DNA of 20,188 bases from Methanoregulaceae archaeon (GCA_028679405.1 JAJRBP010000241.1:1-20188); one strand, 5' to 3'; numbered from the stretch's first letter, positions 7,773-14,605 are shown. Numbers and translations are program-made. Notes: a model not told the origin generated them from the letters alone.

Positions 7773-8423
7773 TCAGGCACTATAGAACGTAACCTTTTTT
7801 CCTCTCTGGCTGTATTCCCCCTTGAAGGTCTCGATATTCCTCTTGTAGCCGAGCCTGTCGACAAAACCGAGTTCCCGGAGCCTCGACCTGACCCGCATCA
7901 CGTCCGCCTCGTCCCGCCAGTCCGCAGTATACACGTAAATCACCTTCATCGAATCGCGGGAGTCGGGGTTCTCCTTTGCAGTGCTGACTTTTGCCGATAT
8001 CCCGAGGGTCCGGTCTGCCGTCGCATCACGGACCAGTTTCCATGCGTCGTCAATTAATTCAGGAGGAAGAAATATCAGCCATTTTCCGGCAAGTTCGTCC
8101 TCGATGGCATCAGGCCTGATATCAGGTGCGTCCTGGACGATCCAGTACATATAGGTGGTTTTAGATGGGATTACCCCCTCTCCACCGAGAATCTTCTCAT
8201 AGATCGCATCGATAGTCCCGAACCGCTCGACCAGGGCGGCTGCAAGTTGCGGGTACTCCCCCGAAAACTGTTCGAATATGGTGAAAAATTCTTCCTTAAA
8301 GTCGACATGCGCTTCCACCATCCGGAAGAGATAGTTGTTCTTCCCGGACAGTCTTGCGTTCAGGGTCAGTTCGAAGAGCCCGTATGCGACCTCTCCCAAT
8401 GCCCCGGTATCGACCTCGTCCAT
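7773..8423 (-). CDS. DUF1917 (Bles03/C11orf68-like, putative phosphothreonine lyase fold) protein
   Basis: A 216-residue soluble protein. The C-terminal half (about 92-216) matches the DUF1917/Bles03 type: YWIVQDAPDIRP, GKWLIFLPPELIDDAWKLV, LGISAKVSTAKE, VIYVYTADWRDEADVMRVR and LGYKRNIETFKGEYS. Related proteins are annotated as putative phosphothreonine lyase domain proteins; residues that could form a basic active site are Lys114, Lys145 and Lys194, but I cannot confirm catalysis. Residues 1-85 form a separate helical region that I do not recognise. The ATG at 8423 has a TATA-like box 26 bp upstream, which suits a leaderless transcript. It is convergent with rpl40e. Confidence 0.7.
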   Translation of the reverse strand: MDEVDTGALGEVAYGLFELTLNARLSGKNNYLFRMVEAHVDFKEEFFTIFEQFSGEYPQLAAALVERFGTIDAIYEKILGGEGVIPSKTTYMYWIVQDAPDIRPDAIEDELAGKWLIFLPPELIDDAWKLVRDATADRTLGISAKVSTAKENPDSRDSMKVIYVYTADWRDEADVMRVRSRLRELGFVDRLGYKRNIETFKGEYSQRGKKVTFYSA

Positions 8424-8443
8424 GTGTACGTGTATATCAATGG

Positions 8444-8454
8444 GAAAAATAATG
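8444..8454 (-). promoter_or_regulatory. Putative TATA box for DUF1917 gene
   Basis: Minus-strand CATTATTTTTC is centred 26 bp before the ATG at 8423. The 229-bp divergent region to htpX also holds a 10-bp direct repeat (GGATCCTTTC at 8476 and 8505), and nothing else clear. Confidence 0.4.
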
Positions 8455-8619
8455 TTATGGGAACTACTTTTGGACGGATCCTTTCCGGAATCACCGGGGT
8501 TAGGGGATCCTTTCGTGGGAGTCGTATCAGGTCTTGCCCGGAGCGCTCTTTCTCCCGGATTTCATTACAAATCAGGATAACTCAATAATCTGCGGTCGTT
8601 TCATTAACCATACACCAAT

Positions 8620-8627
8620 CTTTAAGA
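8620..8627 (+). promoter_or_regulatory. htpX: Putative TATA box for htpX
   Basis: CTTTAAGA is centred about 30 bp before the ATG at 8653, consistent with a nearly leaderless message. Confidence 0.45.
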
Positions 8628-8652
8628 GTCCGTCCGGATATAGTATCGTAGT

Positions 8653-9540
8653 ATGAAATGGAAGCGTGACCTGGGACTCACTATGAGAATGGCGCTCACA
8701 ATGTTCCTGCTCCTCATAGTGTACCTGGTCTTCCTCGCAGCTCTCGCGACATTTTTTCCGGGACTCGGGATGGGTGGACTTATCGCGATAGCAGTCGTCA
8801 TGGCATTTGTCCAGTACTACTTCTCGGACCGTCTTGTATTATGGTCGACCCGGGCAAGGGTTATCGGGCCCGATGAATTCCCTGAACTGCACCAGATGGT
8901 GCAGCGCCTCGCAAACGAGGCAGAGGTACCGATGCCGAGGGTTGCAATCATGCAAAGCCCGGTCCCTAACGCCTTTGCCACCGGGAGGAGCCCGAAGCAC
9001 GCAGTAGTAGCGGTGACTGACTCGATCACACGGATACTCTCGGCAAAAGAGCTTGAAGCGGTGATAGCCCACGAGCTCTCGCACGTGAAGAACCGGGACA
9101 TTCTCACGCTGACGCTTGCGAGTTTCATGGCCATGGTGGCGTCGATCATCATGCAGAATTTCCTGTTTGCAAGTCTGTTCGGGGGCAGGCGCGAAGGTGA
9201 AAATCCCTGGATCATCATAGGGATTGTCGCCATCATCGTGTACTTCGTGAGCCAGCTCCTCATAATGGCACTCTCCAGGTACAGGGAATTCGCCGCAGAT
9301 CGAGGGAGTGCCTATATCACAGGCAGGCCAAATGACCTTATCTCGGCGCTCTCCAAGATCAGCGGCCGCATGGAAACTGTTCCTCCGCAGGCGAAAGCCC
9401 AGGTCGAGGGTGCCAATGCCTTCTTCATCATCCCTGCACTCTCGGGAAATACCCTGATGGAGCTCTTCTCAACCCATCCCCCGCTTGAGAAGAGGATTGC
9501 AGCGCTCGAAAAAGTCCAGATGGAAATCCAGGGCTACTGA
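8653..9540 (+). CDS. htpX: HtpX zinc metalloprotease (M48 family)
   Basis: A 295-residue membrane protease. Two N-terminal transmembrane segments lie at about 13-35 and 39-57, followed by a cytosolic protease domain with HELSH at 140-144 (two zinc-ligand His and the catalytic Glu). The third zinc ligand is Glu212 in YREFAADRGS. Two more hydrophobic segments lie at about 155-177 and 187-206. The domain start FPELHQMVQRLANEAEVPMPRV and the terminal STHPPLEKRIAAL motif are standard for HtpX. The family degrades misfolded or damaged membrane proteins. Gene stands alone, with an oligo-T stretch soon after the stop. Confidence 0.96.
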   Translation: MKWKRDLGLTMRMALTMFLLLIVYLVFLAALATFFPGLGMGGLIAIAVVMAFVQYYFSDRLVLWSTRARVIGPDEFPELHQMVQRLANEAEVPMPRVAIMQSPVPNAFATGRSPKHAVVAVTDSITRILSAKELEAVIAHELSHVKNRDILTLTLASFMAMVASIIMQNFLFASLFGGRREGENPWIIIGIVAIIVYFVSQLLIMALSRYREFAADRGSAYITGRPNDLISALSKISGRMETVPPQAKAQVEGANAFFIIPALSGNTLMELFSTHPPLEKRIAALEKVQMEIQGY

Positions 9541-9548
9541 TTTCCACT

Positions 9549-9557
9549 ATTTTTTTC
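9549..9557 (+). terminator. Oligo-T terminator after htpX
   Basis: A run of seven T begins about 10 bp after the htpX stop, the usual archaeal intrinsic termination signal. No stem is needed or obvious. Confidence 0.5.
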
Positions 9558-9657
9558 AAACATCTGTGTGAAGGTGTTTCAAAGTACCTCACCGGTCTGC
9601 CCGCAGTTACCTTTGCCGACCCCTGCAGAAACAGTTCCGGACCGAAAAGAGGCAACA

Positions 9658-9665
9658 CTTAATAG
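9658..9665 (+). promoter_or_regulatory. Putative TATA box for tRNA pair
   Basis: CTTAATAG lies about 30-37 bp before the 5' end of tRNA-Gly, a suitable distance for a short leader removed by RNase P. Confidence 0.45.
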
Positions 9666-9694
9666 GGCTGCGTACTAAAATCATAAACCGCAAT

Positions 9695-9765
9695 GCATCG
9701 ATGGTCTAGAGGCATGACTTAGGCCTTCCAAGCCTATAGCCCGGGTTCGATTCCCGGTCGATGCA
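9695..9765 (+). tRNA. tRNA-Gly (anticodon TCC)
   Basis: A 71-nt cloverleaf can be drawn by eye. The acceptor stem pairs GCATCGA with TCGATGC without mismatch; the discriminator is A and CCA is not encoded. The anticodon stem is TAGGC/GCCTA with loop CTTCCAA, giving anticodon TCC (reads GGA, Gly). The T-arm is CCGGG-TTCGATT-CCCGG. The D-stem has one T-T mismatch next to the loop. Confidence 0.96.
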
Positions 9766-9768
9766 TGA

Positions 9769-9842
9769 GGGCTCGTGGTCTAGCTGGTCATGACGTCGCC
9801 TTCACACGGCGAAGATCTCGTGTTCGAATCACGACGAGCCCA
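9769..9842 (+). tRNA. tRNA-Val (anticodon CAC)
   Basis: A 74-nt cloverleaf. The acceptor stem pairs GGGCTCG with CGAGCCC, discriminator A, no encoded CCA. The anticodon stem is TCGCC/GGCGA with loop TTCACAC, giving anticodon CAC (reads GTG, Val). The T-arm is TCGTG-TTCGAAT-CACGA. Only three bases separate it from tRNA-Gly, so the two are almost certainly cut from one precursor. Confidence 0.96.
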
Positions 9843-9889
9843 TTTTGATCCATATCCTGGTCTGAATCGTTCTTTTTCTGCAACAACAG

Positions 9890-9900
9890 ATATTTATATT
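9890..9900 (+). promoter_or_regulatory. Putative TATA box for ferritin-like gene
   Basis: ATATTTATATT lies 33-43 bp before the ATG at 9933 and leaves a short leader that contains GGTGA at 9921-9925, 7 nt before the start. Confidence 0.5.
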
Positions 9901-9932
9901 TCTCAGACAATCTATCGCGCGGTGATTCACCG

Positions 9933-10388
9933 ATGAAAATGGAAGAATACAAGAAAATCATCGCGAATGCGATCAGCAAGGAAGTCGAATCATATGTGTT
10001 CTATCGCAGTGTCCAGGAAAAAGTAAATGATGCAGCCCTGAAAAAGCTTTTCAAGGAGCTTGCCGAGCAGGAAACCGGGCACCGCGAATTCCTCGAGGGG
10101 CTTCTCATAAAGCCGGCTGCCGCGCTCCACTTCGATCAGAATAAGGACTACAAGGTATCAGGGACGTTAGAAAAACCGACTGTCACAATCGATATGAAAC
10201 CGGTAGATGGCATCGCCCTCGCAATCAAGAAGGAAGAGGACTCGATGAACATGTACACCCAACTCTCCGGACTCTCGACTGACGGTGAGCAGAAGAAGCT
10301 CTTCTCAGAGCTGGCAAAGATGGAACTCTCCCATAAGACCCGTCTCGAGGACATATACACAAATATGGCCTTCCCGGAATCCTGGTAA
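9933..10388 (+). CDS. Ferritin-like/rubrerythrin-type diiron protein
   Basis: A 151-residue four-helix-bundle protein of the rubrerythrin-like ferritin group. Diiron ligands can be placed in two pairs of helices: Glu17 or Glu19 (KEVESYVFY) and Glu47-xx-His50 (EQETGHREFL) in the first half, Glu101 or Glu102 (KKEEDSMNMY) and Glu131-xx-His134 (MELSHKTRLE) in the second. There is no rubredoxin domain, so it is not a full rubrerythrin. Proteins of this group act in peroxide reduction or iron handling in anaerobes; which applies here is not visible. GGTGA stands 7 nt before the ATG, and an AT-rich TATA box lies further upstream. It is followed by a T5 stretch near 10432. Confidence 0.88.
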   Translation: MKMEEYKKIIANAISKEVESYVFYRSVQEKVNDAALKKLFKELAEQETGHREFLEGLLIKPAAALHFDQNKDYKVSGTLEKPTVTIDMKPVDGIALAIKKEEDSMNMYTQLSGLSTDGEQKKLFSELAKMELSHKTRLEDIYTNMAFPESW

Positions 10389-10580
10389 ACCAATCCAGTC
10401 GCGGGCAGCCCGGTCGGCCCGGATCTTCTCCTTTTTATCGTCAGGCTTCCGATTATTCTCTCATAAAACTGCCCCGGTTCGCCCGGACCTCTGTTCATTC
10501 AGGTTTGGCGGATTATTCCCGGACCCTGATTGCAGCCGGTTCTCCGGCAGACTTTTCCTGCGAAACGGAAGATTGTATCC

Positions 10581-10718
10581 ATGATGAACCCCCGCGACAT
10601 CTTCAGGCGCCTCGCAAAAGGACGGAGGAAGAATCGCCTCCCGTCCAGGATATTTGCGCTTGGATGGAAAGCCTGGCGAAAGGCAATCAGGGAGGATGTG
10701 TACCGGTCCGGGAGATGA
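10581..10718 (+). CDS. Possible small basic hypothetical protein
   Basis: This lies in the otherwise empty 332-bp stretch between the ferritin-like gene and the ilvA stop. From ATG 10581 it encodes 45 residues, strongly basic, with RDIFRRLAKGRRKNRLPSR and GWKAWRKAIREDVYR. Codon choice (AGG, CTC, ATC, GCC) agrees with the neighbouring genes. The start could also be the next ATG at 10584. There is a weak GGAAG about 8 nt upstream and no convincing TATA box. It ends two bases before the convergent ilvA stop. I do not recognise it; it could be a chance ORF. The rest of the stretch (10389-10580) shows only a T5 run. Confidence 0.33.
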   Translation: MMNPRDIFRRLAKGRRKNRLPSRIFALGWKAWRKAIREDVYRSGR

Positions 10719-10720
10719 TC

Positions 10721-11923
10721 TCACCCTTCAGAAAATCCTGCCTTTACAAGTGCATTCCTGATCTCCCCGATATGCCTCTTGTCCCTGGTCTCGATCTCAA
10801 CTTCAACCCGTACTTTTTTCACAGGAAGGTCCGGATCCATCCGGGAGTGCCTGATATTCATGACATTACCACCACACCCTCCCACGACCGAGAGGAATCG
10901 TGCCAGGTTTCCGGGGCTGTCATCGAGGGTTACCGCATAGTGCATGAGTCTTCCGGTCCTCAGCAGGCCAATCCGGATTATCCGGTCGAGGAGGGGTGTA
11001 TCGACATTCCCTCCGCTAATCACGAGCACCACCCGGTCTCCCGGGTTCAACCGGATCCTCCCGCTGAGAAGACCTGCGAGGGGGGAAGCACCTGCCCCCT
11101 CCGCGATGACCTTTTTCCGCTCGAGAAGAAGGAGCATGGCATCGGTGATCTCCTCCTCGTCCACGATAACGATCTCCTCCACGAGAGACTGAATGACGGG
11201 CAGCGTGAGGCTTCCCACCCGGCTGACCATGATCCCGTCTGCAATCGAAGGGCCGGGCTCGACATCGACAGCCTCTCCTGCACGGAGGGCATCGAAGGCA
11301 GAAGGGCAGGCTTTCGCCTGGATGCCGATTATCCTGATGCCCGGCCTGATCAGGTGTGCGGCAGCGGCAATACCTGCAATGAGTCCCCCACCCCCGACCG
11401 GGACAACGATCACATCGCAGTCCGGGAGATCCTCGAGGATCTCCAGGCCGATGGTAGCCGTTCCTGCAAGAATCCCCGGGTCATCAAAAGGATGAATAAA
11501 TACTGCACCGGACTCTTCTGCCAGTCTCTTCGCCTCACCAATCGCTTCAGTCAGGTTTTCCCCGTGGAGGATGACCCTTGCACCATAGGAATTCGTGGCT
11601 GCCAGTTTCGAGAGTGACGCATGCAGAGGCATAACTATGGTTGCAGGTATTCCGGCCATTGCAGCGGCGACGGAAACACCCTGGGCATGATTTCCGGCGG
11701 AGGCCGCGATCACCCCTTTCTCCCCGATACCTGTCTTGTCCGAGAGTATCCGGTATGCCGCACCCCTGACTTTAAACGAACCGGCTTTCTGCAGGGTTTC
11801 AAGCTTCAGAAATATCTTTACTCCCGTCATCTCGCTGAATGTCGGGGAATATACAAGCGGTGTACGGATAATCCGTTTCCTGAGGAGATCTGCAGCACGG
11901 TGGATCTCGGGGAGGGTGAGCAT
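10721..11923 (-). CDS. ilvA: Threonine dehydratase (threonine ammonia-lyase) with C-terminal ACT domain
   Basis: A 400-residue PLP enzyme that converts threonine to 2-oxobutanoate and ammonia, the entry to isoleucine synthesis from threonine. The PLP lysine is Lys51 in AGSFKVRGA. Asn78 in SAGNHAQG contacts the cofactor, the phosphate loop is GGGGLIAG (177-184), and SGGN occurs near residue 303. Residues from about 325 form an ACT-like regulatory domain (MHYAVTLDDSPGNLARFLSVV). This ~400-residue layout with one ACT-like domain is the short IlvA/TdcB type. A TATA-like box is 26 bp before the ATG, so the message is probably leaderless. The gene is divergent from DUF2769 and shares a 90-bp promoter region with it. 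Confidence 0.95.
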   Translation of the reverse strand: MLTLPEIHRAADLLRKRIIRTPLVYSPTFSEMTGVKIFLKLETLQKAGSFKVRGAAYRILSDKTGIGEKGVIAASAGNHAQGVSVAAAMAGIPATIVMPLHASLSKLAATNSYGARVILHGENLTEAIGEAKRLAEESGAVFIHPFDDPGILAGTATIGLEILEDLPDCDVIVVPVGGGGLIAGIAAAAHLIRPGIRIIGIQAKACPSAFDALRAGEAVDVEPGPSIADGIMVSRVGSLTLPVIQSLVEEIVIVDEEEITDAMLLLLERKKVIAEGAGASPLAGLLSGRIRLNPGDRVVLVISGGNVDTPLLDRIIRIGLLRTGRLMHYAVTLDDSPGNLARFLSVVGGCGGNVMNIRHSRMDPDLPVKKVRVEVEIETRDKRHIGEIRNALVKAGFSEG

Positions 11924-11944
11924 ACCAGTGTGATAGGCGCCCTT

Positions 11945-11953
11945 CGTTTTAGC
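11945..11953 (-). promoter_or_regulatory. Putative TATA box for ilvA
   Basis: Minus-strand GCTAAAACG is centred 26 bp before the ilvA ATG. Its edge overlaps the first copy of the 11-bp direct repeat. Confidence 0.45.
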
Positions 11954-11996
11954 ATTAACGGCGGGGTATGTTTAAATATAGGTTCAGCATTAACGG
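11951..11996. repeat. 11-bp direct repeat pair in divergent promoter
   Basis: AGCATTAACGG occurs exactly at 11951-11961 and 11986-11996, 35 bp apart. The copies bracket the DUF2769 TATA box, and the first also abuts the ilvA TATA box, so they are placed like operators. Confidence 0.6.
11970..11978 (+). promoter_or_regulatory. Putative TATA box for DUF2769 gene
   Basis: GTTTAAATA predicts a transcription start near 12000. The resulting ~14-nt leader contains GGTGGAGG at 12003-12010, just before the ATG at 12014. Confidence 0.55.
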
Positions 11997-12013
11997 ACCT
12001 CCGGTGGAGGATA

Positions 12014-12331
12014 ATGGACACCTTTGAGAAGACGATGAAGGCAATGAAAGATATGCCCCAGGCAGAAGTGACCAAAGCAGTCGAAGGCCTGAAGGCGAAA
12101 TGTATCTGCGGGGGATGCCCGACCTATACGAATTGTGCAAAGAATGCAAAAGAGCTCCTTTTCTGTGCGATAGGAAAGAGTTTCATGTGCATCCCCGCCG
12201 AAAAGCAGTGCATCTGTCCCAACTGCCCGGTTGCAAAGGACCTTGATCTGAAGAATAAATTCTTCTGTACCAGGGGTGCAGAGAAAGCCCAGCGGTATGA
12301 GCATTCGATATGGGGAACAAAGATGATTTAA
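12014..12331 (+). CDS. DUF2769 cysteine-rich protein
   Basis: A 105-residue protein with ten cysteines, at positions 30, 32, 35, 41, 51, 59, 66, 68, 71 and 85. The core contains CICGGCPTYTNC (30-41), LLFCAIGKSFMC and then CICPNCPVAKDLDLKNKFFC (66-85), the pattern of the DUF2769 family found mainly in methanogens. The two CxCxxCP blocks look like an internal repeat and could bind metal or Fe-S clusters. Residues 1-28 are a charged helix. No signal peptide is present, so it is cytosolic. The ATG at 12014 is chosen over an open frame extending far upstream because TATA box and GGTGGAGG both point to it. Function unknown. Confidence 0.85.
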   Translation: MDTFEKTMKAMKDMPQAEVTKAVEGLKAKCICGGCPTYTNCAKNAKELLFCAIGKSFMCIPAEKQCICPNCPVAKDLDLKNKFFCTRGAEKAQRYEHSIWGTKMI

Positions 12332-12341
12332 ATCCCGCCGC

Positions 12342-12349
12342 TTTTTTTT
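12342..12349 (+). terminator. Oligo-T terminator after DUF2769 gene
   Basis: Eight consecutive T begin 11 bp after the stop codon. Confidence 0.55.
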
Positions 12350-12416
12350 GATAAAATCCCAATTACCCGGCTTATTCCTGCATCCAACAGGTTCGCGTCC
12401 GAACTTTCTGGTTGAA

Positions 12417-12437
12417 ATCCGGTTTTCAAAACCGGAT
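12417..12437. repeat. Perfect 10+1+10 palindrome
   Basis: The arms ATCCGGTTTT and AAAACCGGAT are exact reverse complements around a single central C. It lies in the 271-bp gap between DUF2769 and the second TPR gene. As DNA it could be a dimer binding site; as RNA it would form a tight hairpin. A smaller stem (GTTCG/CGAAC, loop of 4) sits just upstream at 12391-12404. Confidence 0.6.
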
Positions 12438-12572
12438 AATACTCCTGACGTTCGCGCCCAGGGCATCATATCCAGATACAAGGGGAAAATGAATCTATTT
12501 CTCATGAGTTGTTTTTTGTTCTTTCCGGATTATCCCCGTTCGACAGGATAATAACAGATCAGATTCCAACGA

Positions 12573-12581
12573 CTAAATATC
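12573..12581 (+). promoter_or_regulatory. Putative TATA box for second TPR gene
   Basis: CTAAATATC is centred 26 bp before the ATG at 12603. This supports that start over a GTG at 12588; AGGAGG directly touches the ATG, too close to act as a normal ribosome site. Confidence 0.5.
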
Positions 12582-12602
12582 AGAACGGTGGTTGAGAGGA
12601 GG

Positions 12603-13430
12603 ATGCAAAAAGGCGTAAAGCTGGCCGCGGCAGCTATCCTCGTCCTCTTTTTTTTTGGAACGGCTCTGGCCGACGATGTGTCAGACATGGCACTTTCGTG
12701 GAGCCGGAACGGCGATCTGCTGTACGGTCAGGCAAACTATACCGCTGCCCTTGAAGCGTATAACTTCTCGCTCTCCCTTGATCCCTATAACGCAATTGTC
12801 TGGGACAGGTATGGAAATACACTTGCCCGCCTAGGAATGTACAGTGAGGCAATCCACGCATTCGACAAGGCAGTCAGCCTCGATCCCTATCTCGTGGAAG
12901 CGCTGACAGGAAAAGGTGATGCGCTTCTGGAAACCCGTGATTTCCAGGCCGCGATTGCGACTTTCGACCGGATACTTGCCCTGAATCCGAATGAACTACA
13001 TTCGCTCGTCGGCAAGGGGGTGGGACTTGAGCAGACCGGGGATGCGAACGGGGCCCGGAAAGCCTATGAAGAGGCTATCCGGATCGCCGACCGGGAGGTC
13101 AGGGTCCACCCCAACGATGCGAAGTACGATGCAGACCTCTGGAACGAGCGGGGAAATGCACAACTTCACCTGGGCATGTATCAGGAGGCCCTCGAGTCCT
13201 ACGATCGTGCCCTCGCGATCAATCCCAAACACGAAGATGCGGTCAGGAATAAGAACGCGGTGCTGCTGAAACTCTTTGAAGTCCGGTCCGCCCCCCCGGG
13301 GCTGGAGCCAAAAGTGCCAGGACTGCGTGTGCTTACCACCACAAAGAGCAGCCTTCCTTCTTCCAATGTTATTATTGCGATTTCCATCGTGTTGATTGCT
13401 CTTGCATTCCGCAGGCGTGCACGATACTGA
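12603..13430 (+). CDS. Secreted/membrane-anchored TPR protein
   Basis: A 275-residue protein with an N-terminal signal segment (about 5-22, cleavage likely near ALA/DD). Consecutive TPR units follow: GDLLYGQANYTAALEAYNFS (37-56), GNTLARLGMYSEAIHAFDKA (71-90), GDALLETRDFQAAIATFDRI (105-124), GVGLEQTGDANGARKAYEEA (139-158) and, after a charged insert, GNAQLHLGMYQEALESYDRA (184-203). A short spacer leads to a hydrophobic segment (255-269) ending RRRARY, a C-terminal anchor. The TPR units are far more regular than in the similar protein at 6628. The helical array is expected to face outward and bind partner proteins. It lies 42 bp upstream of the radical SAM gene. Confidence 0.86.
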   Translation: MQKGVKLAAAAILVLFFFGTALADDVSDMALSWSRNGDLLYGQANYTAALEAYNFSLSLDPYNAIVWDRYGNTLARLGMYSEAIHAFDKAVSLDPYLVEALTGKGDALLETRDFQAAIATFDRILALNPNELHSLVGKGVGLEQTGDANGARKAYEEAIRIADREVRVHPNDAKYDADLWNERGNAQLHLGMYQEALESYDRALAINPKHEDAVRNKNAVLLKLFEVRSAPPGLEPKVPGLRVLTTTKSSLPSSNVIIAISIVLIALAFRRRARY

Positions 13431-13438
13431 AGAACTCA

Positions 13439-13446
13439 TTTTTTTT
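13439..13446 (+). terminator. Oligo-T tract between TPR and radical SAM genes
   Basis: Eight T begin 8 bp after the TPR stop, within the 42-bp gap. This suggests partial or full termination before the radical SAM gene. Confidence 0.4.
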
Positions 13447-13472
13447 GGATCGCCTGCCTATAGTACCGGGTT

Positions 13473-14591
13473 GTGCACTATCACGTAATCCTCACCGATG
13501 AATGCAACCTTTCTTGCCGGTACTGCAGGGGAAAGACTTTCGAAGACCTCGAACCCTCCACCATCGACGAGATAGATCTCTCCATGCCCTCGGAATTCGT
13601 CCCGGAGCCGGAGGATTTGCACGCCTTTCTTGCCAGGGATCCAGAAGATCCGGTCGTAATCTTTTACGGTGGTGAACCCCTGCTCCGGCAGGACCTTATC
13701 CGATCGATTATTGAAGGGTCAGATCCCCGTGTCCGATACTATCTCTATACGAACGGGCTCCTTCTCAACAGCCTCGATCCGAGGATCATTGAACGACTGA
13801 CACTCATTCATGTCTCCATCGACGGTGGGGAAGCCCTGACAGATTTTTACCGGGGTCCGGGAACATACAAAAGGATCATTGCGAATATGAAGGCGGTCGA
13901 CAAAATGGGGTTCCGGGGGGGGATTATCGCCCGGATGACAGTGGGAGAGGAGACCGATATCCAGGATGCGGTCCTTCACCTCGCAGAAAACCAGGTGTTT
14001 CCCTTCCACTCGATCCACTGGCAGCTTGATGCAAATTTCTCCAGGGACTATGAAACGAGGAAATTCCGTGACTGGGTCCGGAAAAGGTATAATCCGGGGA
14101 TAACCGAACTGGTCGGGACATGGGTGAGCAGGATGCGCGATGGGGAAGTGAAGAGATGGTACCCGTTCATGGAAACCACCCGGGATCTCCTGAATGGAGG
14201 CACAAGTGCACTCAGGTGCGGTGCCGGGTACGCGAACTATTCCATTATGCCGGATGGAAGTATCGGGCCATGTCCTGTCATGATAGGGATGAAAGAGTAC
14301 ACCTGTGGTCATATCTCCTACTCGGACCCCCGGGCTCTCCGTAAGATCGAGGGTACCGATAAGTGTCGTACTTGCGATATCACGAAATTCTGTGGTGGGA
14401 GATGCCTTTATTCACAGCTGCTGGAGCCCTGGCCTGCTGAAGGTGATGACCTTGTCTGCGAGAGTGTCCTCCACCTTTACCGGACATTGAAGGGGGTGGT
14501 CCCCGAGGTGCGCAGTCTGATCCGGTCGGGAAAGATCCAGGAGTCGGAACTCGTTACTGAAAGGTTCAACGGTTGCGAGATAATCCCGTGA
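13473..14591 (+). CDS. SPASM-domain radical SAM enzyme, putative peptide-modifying
   Basis: A 372-residue radical SAM protein. The cluster motif is CNLSCRYC (Cys11, Cys15, Cys18), followed by the SAM-binding GGEPL (66-70) and further core strands (LYTNG, VSIDGG). The C-terminal part shows the SPASM pattern for auxiliary clusters: Cys249, Cys267, then Cys298-X2-Cys301-X5-Cys307-X3-Cys311 and Cys329. Such enzymes commonly modify ribosomally made peptides or proteins. It resembles the methanogen and archaeal families labelled Mhun_1560 and AF0577 in TIGRFAMs, from memory. Start is GTG; the frame begins right before the conserved HVILTDECNLSC. No candidate precursor peptide is convincing in the flanks. 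Upstream are a TPR protein and, further, a cysteine-rich DUF2769 protein. Confidence 0.88.
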   Translation: MHYHVILTDECNLSCRYCRGKTFEDLEPSTIDEIDLSMPSEFVPEPEDLHAFLARDPEDPVVIFYGGEPLLRQDLIRSIIEGSDPRVRYYLYTNGLLLNSLDPRIIERLTLIHVSIDGGEALTDFYRGPGTYKRIIANMKAVDKMGFRGGIIARMTVGEETDIQDAVLHLAENQVFPFHSIHWQLDANFSRDYETRKFRDWVRKRYNPGITELVGTWVSRMRDGEVKRWYPFMETTRDLLNGGTSALRCGAGYANYSIMPDGSIGPCPVMIGMKEYTCGHISYSDPRALRKIEGTDKCRTCDITKFCGGRCLYSQLLEPWPAEGDDLVCESVLHLYRTLKGVVPEVRSLIRSGKIQESELVTERFNGCEIIP

Positions 14592-14605
14592 GGATTAGGT
14601 AAGGA

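Noticed and set aside
8476..8514. GGATCCTTTC direct repeat between DUF1917 and htpX
   Set aside because: Only 10 bp and not positioned at either promoter; may be chance.
10505..11617. 370-codon plus-strand frame opposite ilvA
   Set aside because: It mirrors the intact ilvA gene, lacks a start signal, and its sequence looks random with many His, Pro and Arg.
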